DNA of 64,000 nt from Legionella cherrii (GTDB taxonomy: Bacteria > Pseudomonadota > Gammaproteobacteria > Legionellales > Legionellaceae), in NCBI RefSeq assembly GCF_900635815.1, contig NZ_LR134173.1, positions 347,501-411,500 of the forward strand, read 5' to 3'. How positions within the stretch are numbered: position 1 is the first letter of the stretch; each line of letters opens with the position of its first letter. The notes under the pieces are model-generated. The model made no database searches and was not told where the DNA came from. It saw nothing but the letters and a program-made list of their open reading frames with translations. The position numbers and the translations under genes were made by a program. This document shows, piece by piece, positions 48,089 through 57,972 of the stretch.

Positions 48089-49201
48089 ATGTCTAAAAAA
48101 GCCCTTTATTTGGCAGGTGGCGGCGCTCGAGGCGCCTATCAAGCAGGTGTTTTGAAAGCTATTGGTCATATTTTACAAGTAAAAACATTACCTTTTGAAA
48201 TGGTCAGTGGGGTTAGTGTCGGGAGTATGAATGCGGCTGTACTTGCAGAAAACGCCGATGACTTCCCAACAGCACTTGATAAACTGGAGACCATTTGGAG
48301 TGAAATTCATTGCCAACAAGTATACCGAGCCAGTAATTTAGCATTAAGCAAATCTGTTATGCGTAATATGAGCACCATGATGATTAAACAACGACAGGCG
48401 GCTCATCTATTGGACACGACACCACTGAAAGAAATGATTGCCGATGGACTTGATTTCAACAAGATCGCGCAAAATATACAAAATGGACACCTCGATACCT
48501 TAGAAATCATCAGTAACTGTTATGAAACACGTCAAACCGTTTCTTTTTATGAACACAACCGTCCTGAGTTCGTAGACTGGAATTACCCAAGACATGGCAG
48601 CAAACGCGTTAGTGTTCAGGCAGAACACATTTTAGCATCCAGTGCCTTGCCTTTATTTTTTCCCACAGTTTTGCTTGATGGCTTTCATTATGGAGATGGG
48701 AGTGTGGGCTTGGCTGCTCCACTTCGTGGCGCCATTCGTTTCGAAGTAGATAAGATCCTAATTTTAGGAACTCGGGCACTGCCTACTTTTGTTGAACAAG
48801 AAAATTTACGCAATCATGACGACATTCCCTTTTCTCATATTTTTGGAAACATGTTAAATGCGCTTTTTTTGGACAATCTTGACCGCGACATTGAAATGGT
48901 CAATCGCATGAACGAAATTGCCATGCTGCTGTCGATATGGAAAAAGCGCCGCTCCCCATGGCGTCCCATTACCACATTGCATTTACGTCCCAGTAAAGAC
49001 CTAGCTCCTTTAGCACAAGCACACTTTAAAGCCTTACCGACATTGCTTCGATATCTTCTCAATTTCTTAGGAGAAAAAAAACATTCCGGCGATCTGTTAA
49101 GTTTTGTACTGTTTGAACGAGACTACACACGGGAATTGCTTGAGCTAGGCTTCCAAGATACGATTAATAATGCCAAGGAAGTTATCGCCTTTTTTGAGTA
49201 A
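48089..49201 (+). CDS. Patatin-like phospholipase
   Basis: A 370-residue patatin-domain protein. The oxyanion motif is GGGARG (residues 10-15), the nucleophile elbow is GVSVGS (Ser43) and the catalytic Asp is in GDGSVG (Asp203), giving a complete Ser-Asp dyad. It should act as a lipid acyl hydrolase. There is no signal peptide. Legionella genomes encode many patatin-like proteins, some injected into host cells (VipD type); this one lacks any visible extra domain, and whether it is housekeeping or secreted is unclear. The next gene on the opposite strand converges on it. Confidence 0.9.
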   Translation: MSKKALYLAGGGARGAYQAGVLKAIGHILQVKTLPFEMVSGVSVGSMNAAVLAENADDFPTALDKLETIWSEIHCQQVYRASNLALSKSVMRNMSTMMIKQRQAAHLLDTTPLKEMIADGLDFNKIAQNIQNGHLDTLEIISNCYETRQTVSFYEHNRPEFVDWNYPRHGSKRVSVQAEHILASSALPLFFPTVLLDGFHYGDGSVGLAAPLRGAIRFEVDKILILGTRALPTFVEQENLRNHDDIPFSHIFGNMLNALFLDNLDRDIEMVNRMNEIAMLLSIWKKRRSPWRPITTLHLRPSKDLAPLAQAHFKALPTLLRYLLNFLGEKKHSGDLLSFVLFERDYTRELLELGFQDTINNAKEVIAFFE

Positions 49202-49245
49202 CTCTCTCTAAAAATTTTTTATTCTTTTGAATCATCCAAGTAAAG

Positions 49246-49283
49246 TAGGCCGCGGGTTACGGCTTCACCTAACCCAGGCCACA
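49246..49283. repeat. Dispersed hairpin repeat, copy 1
   Basis: GGGTTA (49254-49259) and TAACCC (49270-49275) flank a GGCTTC core, with GGCC on both outer sides. It lies in the convergent gap between the patatin gene and aroE. Related elements occur at 50184 and 57934. Confidence 0.6.
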
Positions 49284-49289
49284 CATGTA

Positions 49290-50096
49290 TCACAGCTGCG
49301 TAGATGTACGTAAAAACATCAGTACCTCTTGGGTTTCTGGCATAACCTTATGCCAAATAAAAAAAGCCTCTGCAGCCTGTTCAACCAACATTCCTAAACC
49401 ATCTGCCGCATCACAATTAAGTGCTCTAGCGTATTCAACAAAAGCAGTTGTACCGTGTTGTTTGTAGGACAAATCATAACAAAATGGCTTGGCTGACATG
49501 CACTGATCAGGTAAAGCGATAAACTCCCCGGCCAAACTCGCGGAAGTTGCGTTAATCACCAAATCAAAGTGGCCTTTAATCTCATTAAAACCCACACATT
49601 TTGTTTGTGGAAAAGCTCGTTGAAATTCTTCCGCCTTAGCTAAGCTACGATTGGCTACAATCAGTTCCTTAGGACTATTTTCCAATAAGGGATGCACTAT
49701 CCCACGTGCCGCCCCTCCAGCACCTAATATCAAGATACGCTTGCCTTCCACAGAAATATAATGATTCAGATCACGAATAAGCCCAATACCATCGCTATTG
49801 TCCGCATGCAATTGGTTGGCTTCCATCCATAAGGTATTCGCTGCTCCAGCTTGTTTACAACGCAGACTACGCTGCAGTGCCATTTCAAAAGCTCGTTGTT
49901 TAAAAGGTAAAGTAACATTGAGTCCCTTACCCTCCTGAGCAAAAAAATCAGCCACTAAGCGTTCAAAGGATGGGTCATCAGCCTTAATCTTTTCATAAGT
50001 CAATTGTATGTTCACTTGTTTAGCAAAACATTGATGAATAACCGGAGATAAACTATGTGCAATAGGATTACCAATAACTGCAAAACGTTGAGACAC
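49290..50096 (-). CDS. aroE: Shikimate dehydrogenase (NADP+)
   Basis: A 268-residue AroE. The substrate site is [14 protein letters not shown] with the catalytic Lys in NVTLPFK (Lys66) and Asp in ADNSDGIGL; the NADP-binding loop is LGAGGAARG followed by ANRS. It reduces 3-dehydroshikimate in the chorismate pathway. It is convergent with the patatin gene and downstream of pepN on the same strand, separated by 141 bp that hold a repeat. Confidence 0.97.
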   Translation of the reverse strand: MSQRFAVIGNPIAHSLSPVIHQCFAKQVNIQLTYEKIKADDPSFERLVADFFAQEGKGLNVTLPFKQRAFEMALQRSLRCKQAGAANTLWMEANQLHADNSDGIGLIRDLNHYISVEGKRILILGAGGAARGIVHPLLENSPKELIVANRSLAKAEEFQRAFPQTKCVGFNEIKGHFDLVINATSASLAGEFIALPDQCMSAKPFCYDLSYKQHGTTAFVEYARALNCDAADGLGMLVEQAAEAFFIWHKVMPETQEVLMFLRTSTQL

Positions 50097-50183
50097 CTTA
50101 TCCTCCTATTATGGTTAAATGGAGATACCGAGCTATGGTAGCCGGGTTCGAAGCCGTATTGATTTTGAGATAGAAAATGAAGC

Positions 50184-50223
50184 CCATAGCCTGGTTTGCG
50201 GCTTCGCATCACGCAGGCTATGG
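50184..50223. repeat. Dispersed hairpin repeat, copy 2
   Basis: CCATAGCCTG (50184-50193) and CAGGCTATGG (50214-50223) are a perfect 10-bp inverted repeat, with inner TGCG/CGCA around a GGCTTCGC core. It sits between pepN and aroE, and may act as the pepN 3' end. Confidence 0.65.
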
Positions 50224-50237
50224 CACCAATCGGTTCA

Positions 50238-52823
50238 CTAGCTTACCAGCAAACTTTTAGAAACGACCTCGGCTAAATCACGTGATAGCTCCAGCTTTGC
50301 CAACTGTTGCAGTTGCTCTCGCATCAGCTCTTGTCTGGATTGGTCATAACGTTTCCAGCGCGTAAATGGATTGGCTAAACGGGCGGCAATTTGTGGGTTA
50401 ATTTTATCCAGCGTCACTAACATTTCAGTTAGAAAACGATAGCCACTTCCATCTAACGCATGAAAGTTTCGGGGATTTCCCATACAAAATGCGCCAATCA
50501 ATGCGCGGACTTTATTGGGATTCTTAATACAAAAAGCGGAATGTTTGAGTAACACCTTGACATGGGTTAATGTTTCGGGGAGCTCACTCATCGCTTGAAT
50601 GGCAAACCATTTATCTAATACCAGGTCATTTTTAGACCATTGCTTATAAAAATCTTCAATGACTTGTTCACGCAACCCTTGATTCGTGGAGTTAACCAAT
50701 AAAGAAAAACTGGCGATTTGATCCGTCATCGTTTGTGCGGCGATAAACTGCTGCTCACACCGTTCTAAAGTAGCCGCTTCTTTAGCTTTCATCATGAGCC
50801 ATAAGCATACATTACGCAATTTTCTGCGCCCATAAGCAAGGCCATTCATGCGATGGTCTTCAATTTGCCATAACTGTTGGTAGAGTGATTGGGCTGTTTC
50901 GTATAAATACCATCCTAATTGCTGATGGAAAAAATCACGAACATGCTCCACGGCACTCACATCCACACGATCTAATTGCGTAGCAACATCCTCAAACCCC
51001 GGGGGAGTGAGTAATTCTGCCCGTAAATCAGCATCCAGTGAATCATCCAGTAATACATGCTGCAAGGCTGAAATTAAAGCAGAAGGAACTTTCCATGTGT
51101 TAGCGGGTTGATTCAAGCAGTCTTTAATGCAATTTAGAATCAGATTTTGCGCCGCATCCCACTTGGCAAAGCCATCCGTTTCATAACGTAATAAAAAGAG
51201 TAACTCGTCCTGACTCAAATCCTGTTTCAATTTAATCGGTGCGGAAAATTCACGTAATAATGAAATGACGGGTTTTTCACTCAAGTCCGTAAAAGTAAAA
51301 CTTTGTTCTTTTTCCTTTAATTCCAAAATATCTTTATCGACTGGTATCTGATGACCATGAGCATCAAATAGTGCAAAGCGAATGGGGATATGGAATGGTT
51401 TTTTATCATGGCATTCAGGGGTTGGCGGGCAATTTTGTTGCATCTTGATGGTAAGCTTTCCTTGTGCATATTCACTGCTCACCAGTACTTCTGGGGTTCC
51501 TGCTTGACTATACCATCGTTTAAATTGAGTTAAATCAATATGATTGGCATCTTCCATCGCCGCAACAAAATCATCAATAGTGACTGCCTGACCATCGTGA
51601 CGTTTAAAATATAAATCCATACCCCGTCGAAAACCGTCTTTTCCAAGTAATGTATGCTGCATACGAATGACTTCGGCACCTTTATTATAAACGGTTGCGG
51701 TATAAAAATTATTGATTTCTTGATAAGACTCTGGTCGAACAGGATGTGCCATAGCACTCGCATCTTCAGGAAATTGCGCACTTCGTAACGCCCTAACATC
51801 CATAATTCGGTTAACATCTCGGGAATTCATATCTCGAGAAAATTCCTGATCACGAAAAACTGTTAAGCCTTCTTTCAAACTTAACTGAAACCAATCGCGG
51901 CAGGTGACCCGATTGCCGGTCCAATTATGAAAATATTCATGGGCAACAACCCCCTCAACATCAGCAAAATCTTGATCCGTTGCGGTATCGGGCCGGGCGA
52001 GAATGTATTTGGAATTAAAAATATTTAATCCTTTGTTCTCCATAGCCCCCATATTAAAATCGCTGACTGCGACAATCATAAAAATATCGAGGTCATATTC
52101 ACGCCCATAGACTTCTTCATCCCAACGCATGGATTTTTTCAATGATTCCATCGCGTGCAGGCACTTATCTTCATTTCCTGGCTCAACATAAATACGCAAA
52201 TCAATGGTACGCCCGGAGCTGGTTACAAATGTATCGCGGATGCAAGCTAAATCACCAGCAACTAAAGCAAACAAATAGGATGGTTTTTTAAAGGGATCTT
52301 GCCAAATCACCCAATGACGCCCATCCGCAGTCGTCCCAGTGTCGATCAAATTTCCATTAGACAATAAAACAGGATACTGTTTTTTATCAGCTGAAATCCG
52401 AGTTGTATAAGTCGTAAGTACATCCGGACGGTCAAGAAAATAAGTGATGCGGCGAAAGCCCTCCGCCTCACATTGGGTACAAAACAAATGATTGGAACGA
52501 TAAAGTCCGGATAATTGGGTGTTATTTTGTGGGTAGATACGCGTAACTATCTTTAAGGCAAACTCATCTGGACAATTTTCAATAATGAGTGCATCAGGTT
52601 GCAGGACATAGGCGGATGGCTCCAGTTTTTGACCATTCATATGCACACTAACCAATTCCAGCTCATCACCATATAAGTGCAAAGGCCCTTCATGTTGTCG
52701 AATTAATTTAAGTTCATTACTGACTAAGGCATGATCATCATAGAGGTCAAAATTTAAATTGACAGTCTCAATTGCAAAAAAAGGGGGCTGGTAGTTTTTT
52801 AAATAAACGGTCGTGTCAGGCAT
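50238..52823 (-). CDS. pepN: Aminopeptidase N
   Basis: An 861-residue M1 metallopeptidase of the E. coli PepN type. The substrate-recognition motif GAMENKGLN, the zinc site HEYFHNWTGNR and the downstream Glu in LKEGLT are all present, followed by the long helical C-terminal domain. It trims N-terminal residues from peptides in the cytosol. AAGGA precedes the ATG. In this genome it would process peptides imported by transporters such as the POT protein at 45 kb. Confidence 0.97.
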   Translation of the reverse strand: MPDTTVYLKNYQPPFFAIETVNLNFDLYDDHALVSNELKLIRQHEGPLHLYGDELELVSVHMNGQKLEPSAYVLQPDALIIENCPDEFALKIVTRIYPQNNTQLSGLYRSNHLFCTQCEAEGFRRITYFLDRPDVLTTYTTRISADKKQYPVLLSNGNLIDTGTTADGRHWVIWQDPFKKPSYLFALVAGDLACIRDTFVTSSGRTIDLRIYVEPGNEDKCLHAMESLKKSMRWDEEVYGREYDLDIFMIVAVSDFNMGAMENKGLNIFNSKYILARPDTATDQDFADVEGVVAHEYFHNWTGNRVTCRDWFQLSLKEGLTVFRDQEFSRDMNSRDVNRIMDVRALRSAQFPEDASAMAHPVRPESYQEINNFYTATVYNKGAEVIRMQHTLLGKDGFRRGMDLYFKRHDGQAVTIDDFVAAMEDANHIDLTQFKRWYSQAGTPEVLVSSEYAQGKLTIKMQQNCPPTPECHDKKPFHIPIRFALFDAHGHQIPVDKDILELKEKEQSFTFTDLSEKPVISLLREFSAPIKLKQDLSQDELLFLLRYETDGFAKWDAAQNLILNCIKDCLNQPANTWKVPSALISALQHVLLDDSLDADLRAELLTPPGFEDVATQLDRVDVSAVEHVRDFFHQQLGWYLYETAQSLYQQLWQIEDHRMNGLAYGRRKLRNVCLWLMMKAKEAATLERCEQQFIAAQTMTDQIASFSLLVNSTNQGLREQVIEDFYKQWSKNDLVLDKWFAIQAMSELPETLTHVKVLLKHSAFCIKNPNKVRALIGAFCMGNPRNFHALDGSGYRFLTEMLVTLDKINPQIAARLANPFTRWKRYDQSRQELMREQLQQLAKLELSRDLAEVVSKSLLVS

Positions 52824-52868
52824 GATTAGTACATCCTTTGCAAAAAGCGATTAAGTTTATTGAGTTAT

Positions 52869-52897
52869 ATAACAATTTTCTTAGTTTAGCCTATAAT
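52869..52897 (+). promoter_or_regulatory. Candidate sigma-70 promoter for prkA
   Basis: ATAACA (52869-52874), a 17-bp spacer and a perfect TATAAT (52892-52897) lie about 145 bp before the prkA ATG. The long leader leaves room for control. A stress-sigma promoter, known for this operon in E. coli, was not separately recognised. Confidence 0.45.
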
Positions 52898-53040
52898 GAT
52901 TATAAAGGGGTAACTTCTTAGGTCAATCTTTATAAGTATTACGAAGTTAGCTGAAAATTCACTTATTGCTTTTACCAGTAAAATGCAATAAATGTAAAGA
53001 AACACAAGATATCCTTCATAAGGATAAAAGGGGATGGCAT

Positions 53041-54972
53041 ATGAACACTCAAGACTTTTTAACCAGCTATACCAAACGCTTTGTAGATAACAAAGAAGAA
53101 GAGATGAGTTTGGAGGAATACCTGGAGTTGTGTAAAAATGACCCGTCTGCTTATGCCAATCCAGCAGAGCGCTTGCTCATGGCTATTGGCGAGCCTGAAA
53201 TGATTGATACACGCCATGATCCTGTTTTATCAAGAATTTTTTCCAATAAGATCATCCCACGATACACGGTATTCCAAGATTTTTATGGTATGGAAGAACC
53301 GATAGAGCAAATTGTCGGTTTTCTAAAACACGCCGCTCAAGGCCTGGAAGAAACCAAACAAGTACTTTATCTTTTAGGACCTGTAGGAGGCGGTAAATCG
53401 TCTATTGCTGAAAAATTAAAAGATTTAATGGAGAAAATTCCTTTTTATGCCATAAAAGGTTCGCCGGTATTTGAATCACCATTGTCCTTATTTAATCCAA
53501 CAGAAGATGCCGAGTTACTCCAAGAACGTTTTGGAATCCCTTCTCGATACTTGCGTTACTTGATGTCACCTTGGGCAGTTAAAAGATTACATGAATACAA
53601 TGGGGATATTAGCCAATTTAGAGTAGTTAAAGTCAGACCTTCACGTTTAAAACAAATCGCTGTATCCAAAACAGAGCCTGGTGATGAAAACAATCAGGAT
53701 ATTTCATCTTTGGTCGGTAAAGTTGATATTCGTAAATTGGAAAACTTTTCCCAAGACGATCCTGATGCATACAGCTACTCGGGCGGACTGTGTCGCGCAA
53801 ACCGTGGTCTTTTAGAATTTGTCGAAATGTTCAAAGCGCCCATCAAAGTATTGCATCCCTTATTAACGGCAACGCAGGAAGGCAATTACAATGCGACTGA
53901 AGGTTTATCTTCCATTCCATTCGAGGGAATTATTTTAGCGCATTCGAATGAATCTGAATGGCAATCATTTAGAAACAATAAAAACAATGAAGCATTTATA
54001 GATCGTATTAATATCGTGAAAGTGCCTTATTGTCTCCGGGTTTCTGAAGAAATCAAAATTTATCAAAAACTGATTGATAACAGTTCGCTAACTCATGCTC
54101 AATGTGCTCCAGGAACTTTGGACATGTTAGCGCAATTTTCAGTCTTAACCCGCTTAAAAGAGCCACAAAACTCCAGTATTTATTCCAAAATGCGTGTGTA
54201 TAATGGAGAAAGCTTAAAAGATACTGATCCCAAAGCAAAATCATATCAAGAATATCGTGATTTTGCCGGCGTTGATGAGGGGATGAGTGGGGTATCCACT
54301 CGCTTTGCTTTCAAAATTCTTTCCAAGGTGTTCAATTTTGATCACAGTGAAGTTGCAGCAAACCCTGTCCATTTAATGTATGTATTAGAGCGCCAAATTG
54401 AGCAGGAACAATTTCCCCAGGAAGTTCAGGAGTCTTACTTAGGTTTCATCAAAGAATATTTGGCACCTAAGTATGTCGAATTTATTGGTAAGGAAATTCA
54501 AACAGCCTACTTAGAATCCTATTCTGAATACGGACAAAATATCTTTGACCGTTACATCACCTATGCTGATTTCTGGATTCAAGATCAGGATTATCGAGAT
54601 CCTGATACCGGAGAAATATTTGACCGTGCTTTATTAAATCAAGAACTTGAAAAAATAGAAAAACCCGCAGGAATATCTAATCCGAAAGATTTTCGTAATG
54701 AAGTCGTAAACTTTGTTTTACGTGCTCGTGCCAATAATCGTGGTAAGAACCCAGTGTGGAATAGTTATGAAAAATTAAGATCCGTCATTGAGAAAAAGAT
54801 GTTTACCAATACTGAGGATTTATTACCAGTAATTTCCTTCAATGCCAAAGCATCAGAAGATGATAAGAAAAAACATGAAGAGTTTATTTCTCGAATGATT
54901 GATAAAGGGTATACACGCAAACAAGTACGCTTGCTTTGTGAATGGTATTTGCGAGTACGTAAGTCACAATAA
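53041..54972 (+). CDS. prkA: PrkA family serine protein kinase (YeaG)
   Basis: A 643-residue protein, the size of E. coli YeaG. The N-terminal AAA-like part contains LLGPVGGGKSSIAEKLK (Walker A, about residues 120-130); the C-terminal part is the PrkA kinase-like domain. I use the ATG at 53041, giving MNTQDFLTSY as in the family; the frame opens 75 bp earlier with no conserved sequence. YeaG is tied to nitrogen starvation and sustained stress in enterobacteria. It is followed by yeaH and a SpoVR gene, the standard three-gene set. Confidence 0.95.
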   Translation: MNTQDFLTSYTKRFVDNKEEEMSLEEYLELCKNDPSAYANPAERLLMAIGEPEMIDTRHDPVLSRIFSNKIIPRYTVFQDFYGMEEPIEQIVGFLKHAAQGLEETKQVLYLLGPVGGGKSSIAEKLKDLMEKIPFYAIKGSPVFESPLSLFNPTEDAELLQERFGIPSRYLRYLMSPWAVKRLHEYNGDISQFRVVKVRPSRLKQIAVSKTEPGDENNQDISSLVGKVDIRKLENFSQDDPDAYSYSGGLCRANRGLLEFVEMFKAPIKVLHPLLTATQEGNYNATEGLSSIPFEGIILAHSNESEWQSFRNNKNNEAFIDRINIVKVPYCLRVSEEIKIYQKLIDNSSLTHAQCAPGTLDMLAQFSVLTRLKEPQNSSIYSKMRVYNGESLKDTDPKAKSYQEYRDFAGVDEGMSGVSTRFAFKILSKVFNFDHSEVAANPVHLMYVLERQIEQEQFPQEVQESYLGFIKEYLAPKYVEFIGKEIQTAYLESYSEYGQNIFDRYITYADFWIQDQDYRDPDTGEIFDRALLNQELEKIEKPAGISNPKDFRNEVVNFVLRARANNRGKNPVWNSYEKLRSVIEKKMFTNTEDLLPVISFNAKASEDDKKKHEEFISRMIDKGYTRKQVRLLCEWYLRVRKSQ

Positions 54973-55116
54973 TAAAACGCTTTCACTTCCATGAGAGAAA
55001 GCCAAGGGTACTGCTAATTGTAGTTGGGGATCTACGTGATGACGCTTACTTGAGTAGGCTCTTGCCCTTACCCAACTACAAATAGTGCAAGATAAAAGAT
55101 TATTTGGGGCTAAATT

Positions 55117-56385
55117 ATGTCGCAATTGATTGATAGACGACAAAATGCAGGGAAAAAAAGTACGGTTAATCGCCAACGCTTTCTTCGTCGTTATAAAAAT
55201 CAGATCAAACGAGCCGTCTCCGATGCAGTGGGCAAACGAAGTATCACCGAAATTGATCAAGGTGAGCAAATAACGATTCCAGCCAAAGATATTTCTGAGC
55301 CTATATTTCACCGCGGCCAAGGTGGACATATAGAACGCGTGCTTCCAGGAAATGATAATTTTATTACTGGCGATAGAATTAGAAGACCCAGTGGCAGCTC
55401 GGGTAGTGGTGGAGATGGTTCTAATGCCAGCGACAGTGGCGAAGGCGAAGATAATTTTGTTTTTGAATTGTCCCGAGAGGAATTTCTCGATCTGTACTTT
55501 GAAGATCTGGAATTACCCGATTTAATTAAGAAAGAATTAGCCCGCGTTAGCACCTTCAAAACAGTACGAGCAGGAGTAACCACCAGCGGCATTCCGAACA
55601 ATATTAATGTGCTTCGCTCTATGAAACAAGCAACTGGGCGTCGAGTTGCTTTAGCCTCCCCCTATAAAAGACAATTAAGAGAAGCAATAGAGGAGCTAGA
55701 GCAACTGCAAGCGCAGCCGATTCAAGACACTGAAATCCTAAGAGATCTACAAAAGAAAATTGAATCCCTGAAAAAGAAAATACAAACTGTACCGTTTATC
55801 GATACCATTGATTTACGCTATAACTTTCGGGTTCGTGTGCCTTCACCATCCACTCAAGCCGTCATGTTTTGTGTTATGGACGTATCCGGCTCCATGGATG
55901 AAGCGAAAAAAGACATCGCAAAACGCTTTTTTATTCTGCTTTACATGTTCCTTACCAAAAATTATGAAAAAATAGAATTGGTATTTATCCGCCACCATAC
56001 ATCCGCTAAAGAAGTGAATGAAGAAGAGTTTTTTTATTCTCGCGAAACAGGAGGCACTGTAGTTTCCAGCGCATTGGAGCTTTTGAGTACGATTATTGAG
56101 ACACGTTATCCTCCAGAGGCTTGGAATATTTATGTAGCCCAAGCATCGGATGGTGATAATTGGAATGCGGATTCGCCCTATTGCCAGGAATTACTGCAAG
56201 ATAAAATTATGCCTTTATTACAATATTTTGCGTACATAGAAATCATGCCACGCCATCATCAAAGTTTATGGGAAGTCTATCAATTGGTGAAAGAGTGCTA
56301 CCCTAATTTTGCTATGGAGAACATTGATACGGTCGCAGACATCTATCCCGTATTTCATGAGCTATTTAAAAGGAAAACTGCATGA
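55117..56385 (+). CDS. yeaH: DUF444 (YeaH/YhbH family) protein
   Basis: A 422-residue protein. It starts IDRRQNAGKKSTVNRQRFLRR as in the family, has a Gly/Ser-rich linker near residue 90-110 and a C-terminal von Willebrand A-like domain with the metal-site motif MDVSGSMDEAKK and later AQASDGDNW. The molecular role is unknown; it is always found with PrkA, which may phosphorylate it or act with it. Its TGA overlaps the ATG of the SpoVR gene by 4 bp. Confidence 0.94.
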   Translation: MSQLIDRRQNAGKKSTVNRQRFLRRYKNQIKRAVSDAVGKRSITEIDQGEQITIPAKDISEPIFHRGQGGHIERVLPGNDNFITGDRIRRPSGSSGSGGDGSNASDSGEGEDNFVFELSREEFLDLYFEDLELPDLIKKELARVSTFKTVRAGVTTSGIPNNINVLRSMKQATGRRVALASPYKRQLREAIEELEQLQAQPIQDTEILRDLQKKIESLKKKIQTVPFIDTIDLRYNFRVRVPSPSTQAVMFCVMDVSGSMDEAKKDIAKRFFILLYMFLTKNYEKIELVFIRHHTSAKEVNEEEFFYSRETGGTVVSSALELLSTIIETRYPPEAWNIYVAQASDGDNWNADSPYCQELLQDKIMPLLQYFAYIEIMPRHHQSLWEVYQLVKECYPNFAMENIDTVADIYPVFHELFKRKTA

Positions 56386-57896
56386 AAAAGAAGAAGCCAT
56401 TATCCACTGGTGCAGAATGGACCTTTGAATTAATTCAAGACTACGATCGCGAAATTGCGCGCATTGCTAAAGATTTTAAATTAGATACCTATCCCAATCA
56501 AATAGAGGTGATTACCGCCGAACAAATGATGGATGCTTACGCTTCCGTAGGCATGCCTATTGGTTATCATCATTGGTCTTTTGGCAAACATTTTGTGGGC
56601 GTTGAAAAAAGTTATAAACGGGGGCAAATGGGTTTGGCCTATGAACTCGTGATTAATTCCAATCCATGTATTTCTTATCTCATGGAAGAAAATACTATGG
56701 CCATGCAAGCTCTGGTGATTGCTCATGCTTGTTATGGCCATAACTCTTTTTTTAAAAATAATTATTTGTTTAAGATGTGGACCTCTGCAGATGCCATCAT
56801 CGATTATTTAGTATTTGCTCGAAAATACATCAGTGATTGCGAGCAACGCTACGGCATCAATGAAGTCGAAGCAATCTTGGATGCCTGTCATGCACTGATG
56901 AACTATGGTGTAGATCGCTACAAGCATCCTGCTCCTTTATCCATACAGGAAGAAAAAATTCGCCAACAAAACCGCGAAATTTACATGCAATCCCAAGTCA
57001 ATGAATTATGGCGAACCATCCCACAAAGTAGACAAGTCGCCGAAGAGAAAAAGAAAAAACGCTTCCCTGAAGAACCACAAGAAAATATTTTGTATTTTAT
57101 TGAAAAAAATGCGCCCTTGTTAGAACCTTGGCAAAGAGAAATCGTGCGCATTGTACGCAAAATGGCCCAATATTTTTATCCTCAAGGCCAAACCAAAGTG
57201 ATGAATGAAGGATGGGCATGTTTTTGGCACTACACGATTTTACATGCACTTTATGATGAAGGTTTGGTTACAGATGAGTTTATGTTGGAAATCTTACAAA
57301 GCCATACTAACGTCATTATGCAACCGTCTTATAATAGCCCTTATTATAGTGGCATTAATCCTTACACTTTGGGATATCATATGATGCAAGACATCAAACG
57401 GATTTGTGAGAGTCCTACAGAAGAGGATAAAGCATGGTTCCCTTACTTAGCCAATACCGATTGGCTAAGCAGTCTCGATAATGCCATGCGCCATTTCAAG
57501 GATGAAAGTTTTATTGCCCAGTATTTATCACCTAAGTTAATTCGTGATTTAAAATTATTCCACATCATAGATGATGACCGCAGTCCAGATTTGTATGTGA
57601 ATGCAATTCATAATGAGTCAGGATATCAAAAAATAAGGGAAGCATTATCACGGCAATATAATTTGGGTTACTTAGAACCCGACATTCAGATTGATTCTGT
57701 TGACTTGCAAGGTGATCGCTCAATGACCTTAAGATACACTCAGCAAAATAGAGTGCCTTTGGGTAGTACTACGGTAGATGTTCTGAAACATCTCTATTCT
57801 TTATGGAAATTTCCTATTGTCTTGCAAGCAGTCAATTCCGACAACGAAATCACCGAAGAATATCATTGCCCACCATTGGCTAACCCAGCACTTTAA
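56382..57896 (+). CDS. SpoVR family protein (YcgB)
   Basis: A 504-residue SpoVR/YcgB protein of typical length. Recognisable stretches are VGMPIGYHHWSFGKHF, YELVINSNPCISYLMEENT, NEGWACFWHYTILHALYDEG and YHMMQDIKRICE. The family has several conserved His/Glu residues that suggest metal binding, but no confirmed reaction. In Bacillus SpoVR affects the spore cortex; non-sporulating bacteria keep it with prkA and yeaH as a stress module. It is translationally coupled to yeaH. Confidence 0.94.
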   Translation: MKKKKPLSTGAEWTFELIQDYDREIARIAKDFKLDTYPNQIEVITAEQMMDAYASVGMPIGYHHWSFGKHFVGVEKSYKRGQMGLAYELVINSNPCISYLMEENTMAMQALVIAHACYGHNSFFKNNYLFKMWTSADAIIDYLVFARKYISDCEQRYGINEVEAILDACHALMNYGVDRYKHPAPLSIQEEKIRQQNREIYMQSQVNELWRTIPQSRQVAEEKKKKRFPEEPQENILYFIEKNAPLLEPWQREIVRIVRKMAQYFYPQGQTKVMNEGWACFWHYTILHALYDEGLVTDEFMLEILQSHTNVIMQPSYNSPYYSGINPYTLGYHMMQDIKRICESPTEEDKAWFPYLANTDWLSSLDNAMRHFKDESFIAQYLSPKLIRDLKLFHIIDDDRSPDLYVNAIHNESGYQKIREALSRQYNLGYLEPDIQIDSVDLQGDRSMTLRYTQQNRVPLGSTTVDVLKHLYSLWKFPIVLQAVNSDNEITEEYHCPPLANPAL

Positions 57897-57933
57897 TCTT
57901 TTTTCGGGAGACACCCTTCACAACGATGATAAC

Positions 57934-57963
57934 CCGGGTTAAGGCTTCGCCTGACCCAGGCTA
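57934..57963. repeat. Dispersed hairpin repeat, copy 3
   Basis: A GGGTTAAGGC / GCCTGACCC imperfect hairpin with TTC loop lies in the convergent gap after the SpoVR gene and before the orphan at 57973. It shares the GGCTTCGCC core and ACCCAGGC end with copy 1. Confidence 0.6.
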
Positions 57964-57972
57964 CAAAAATAC

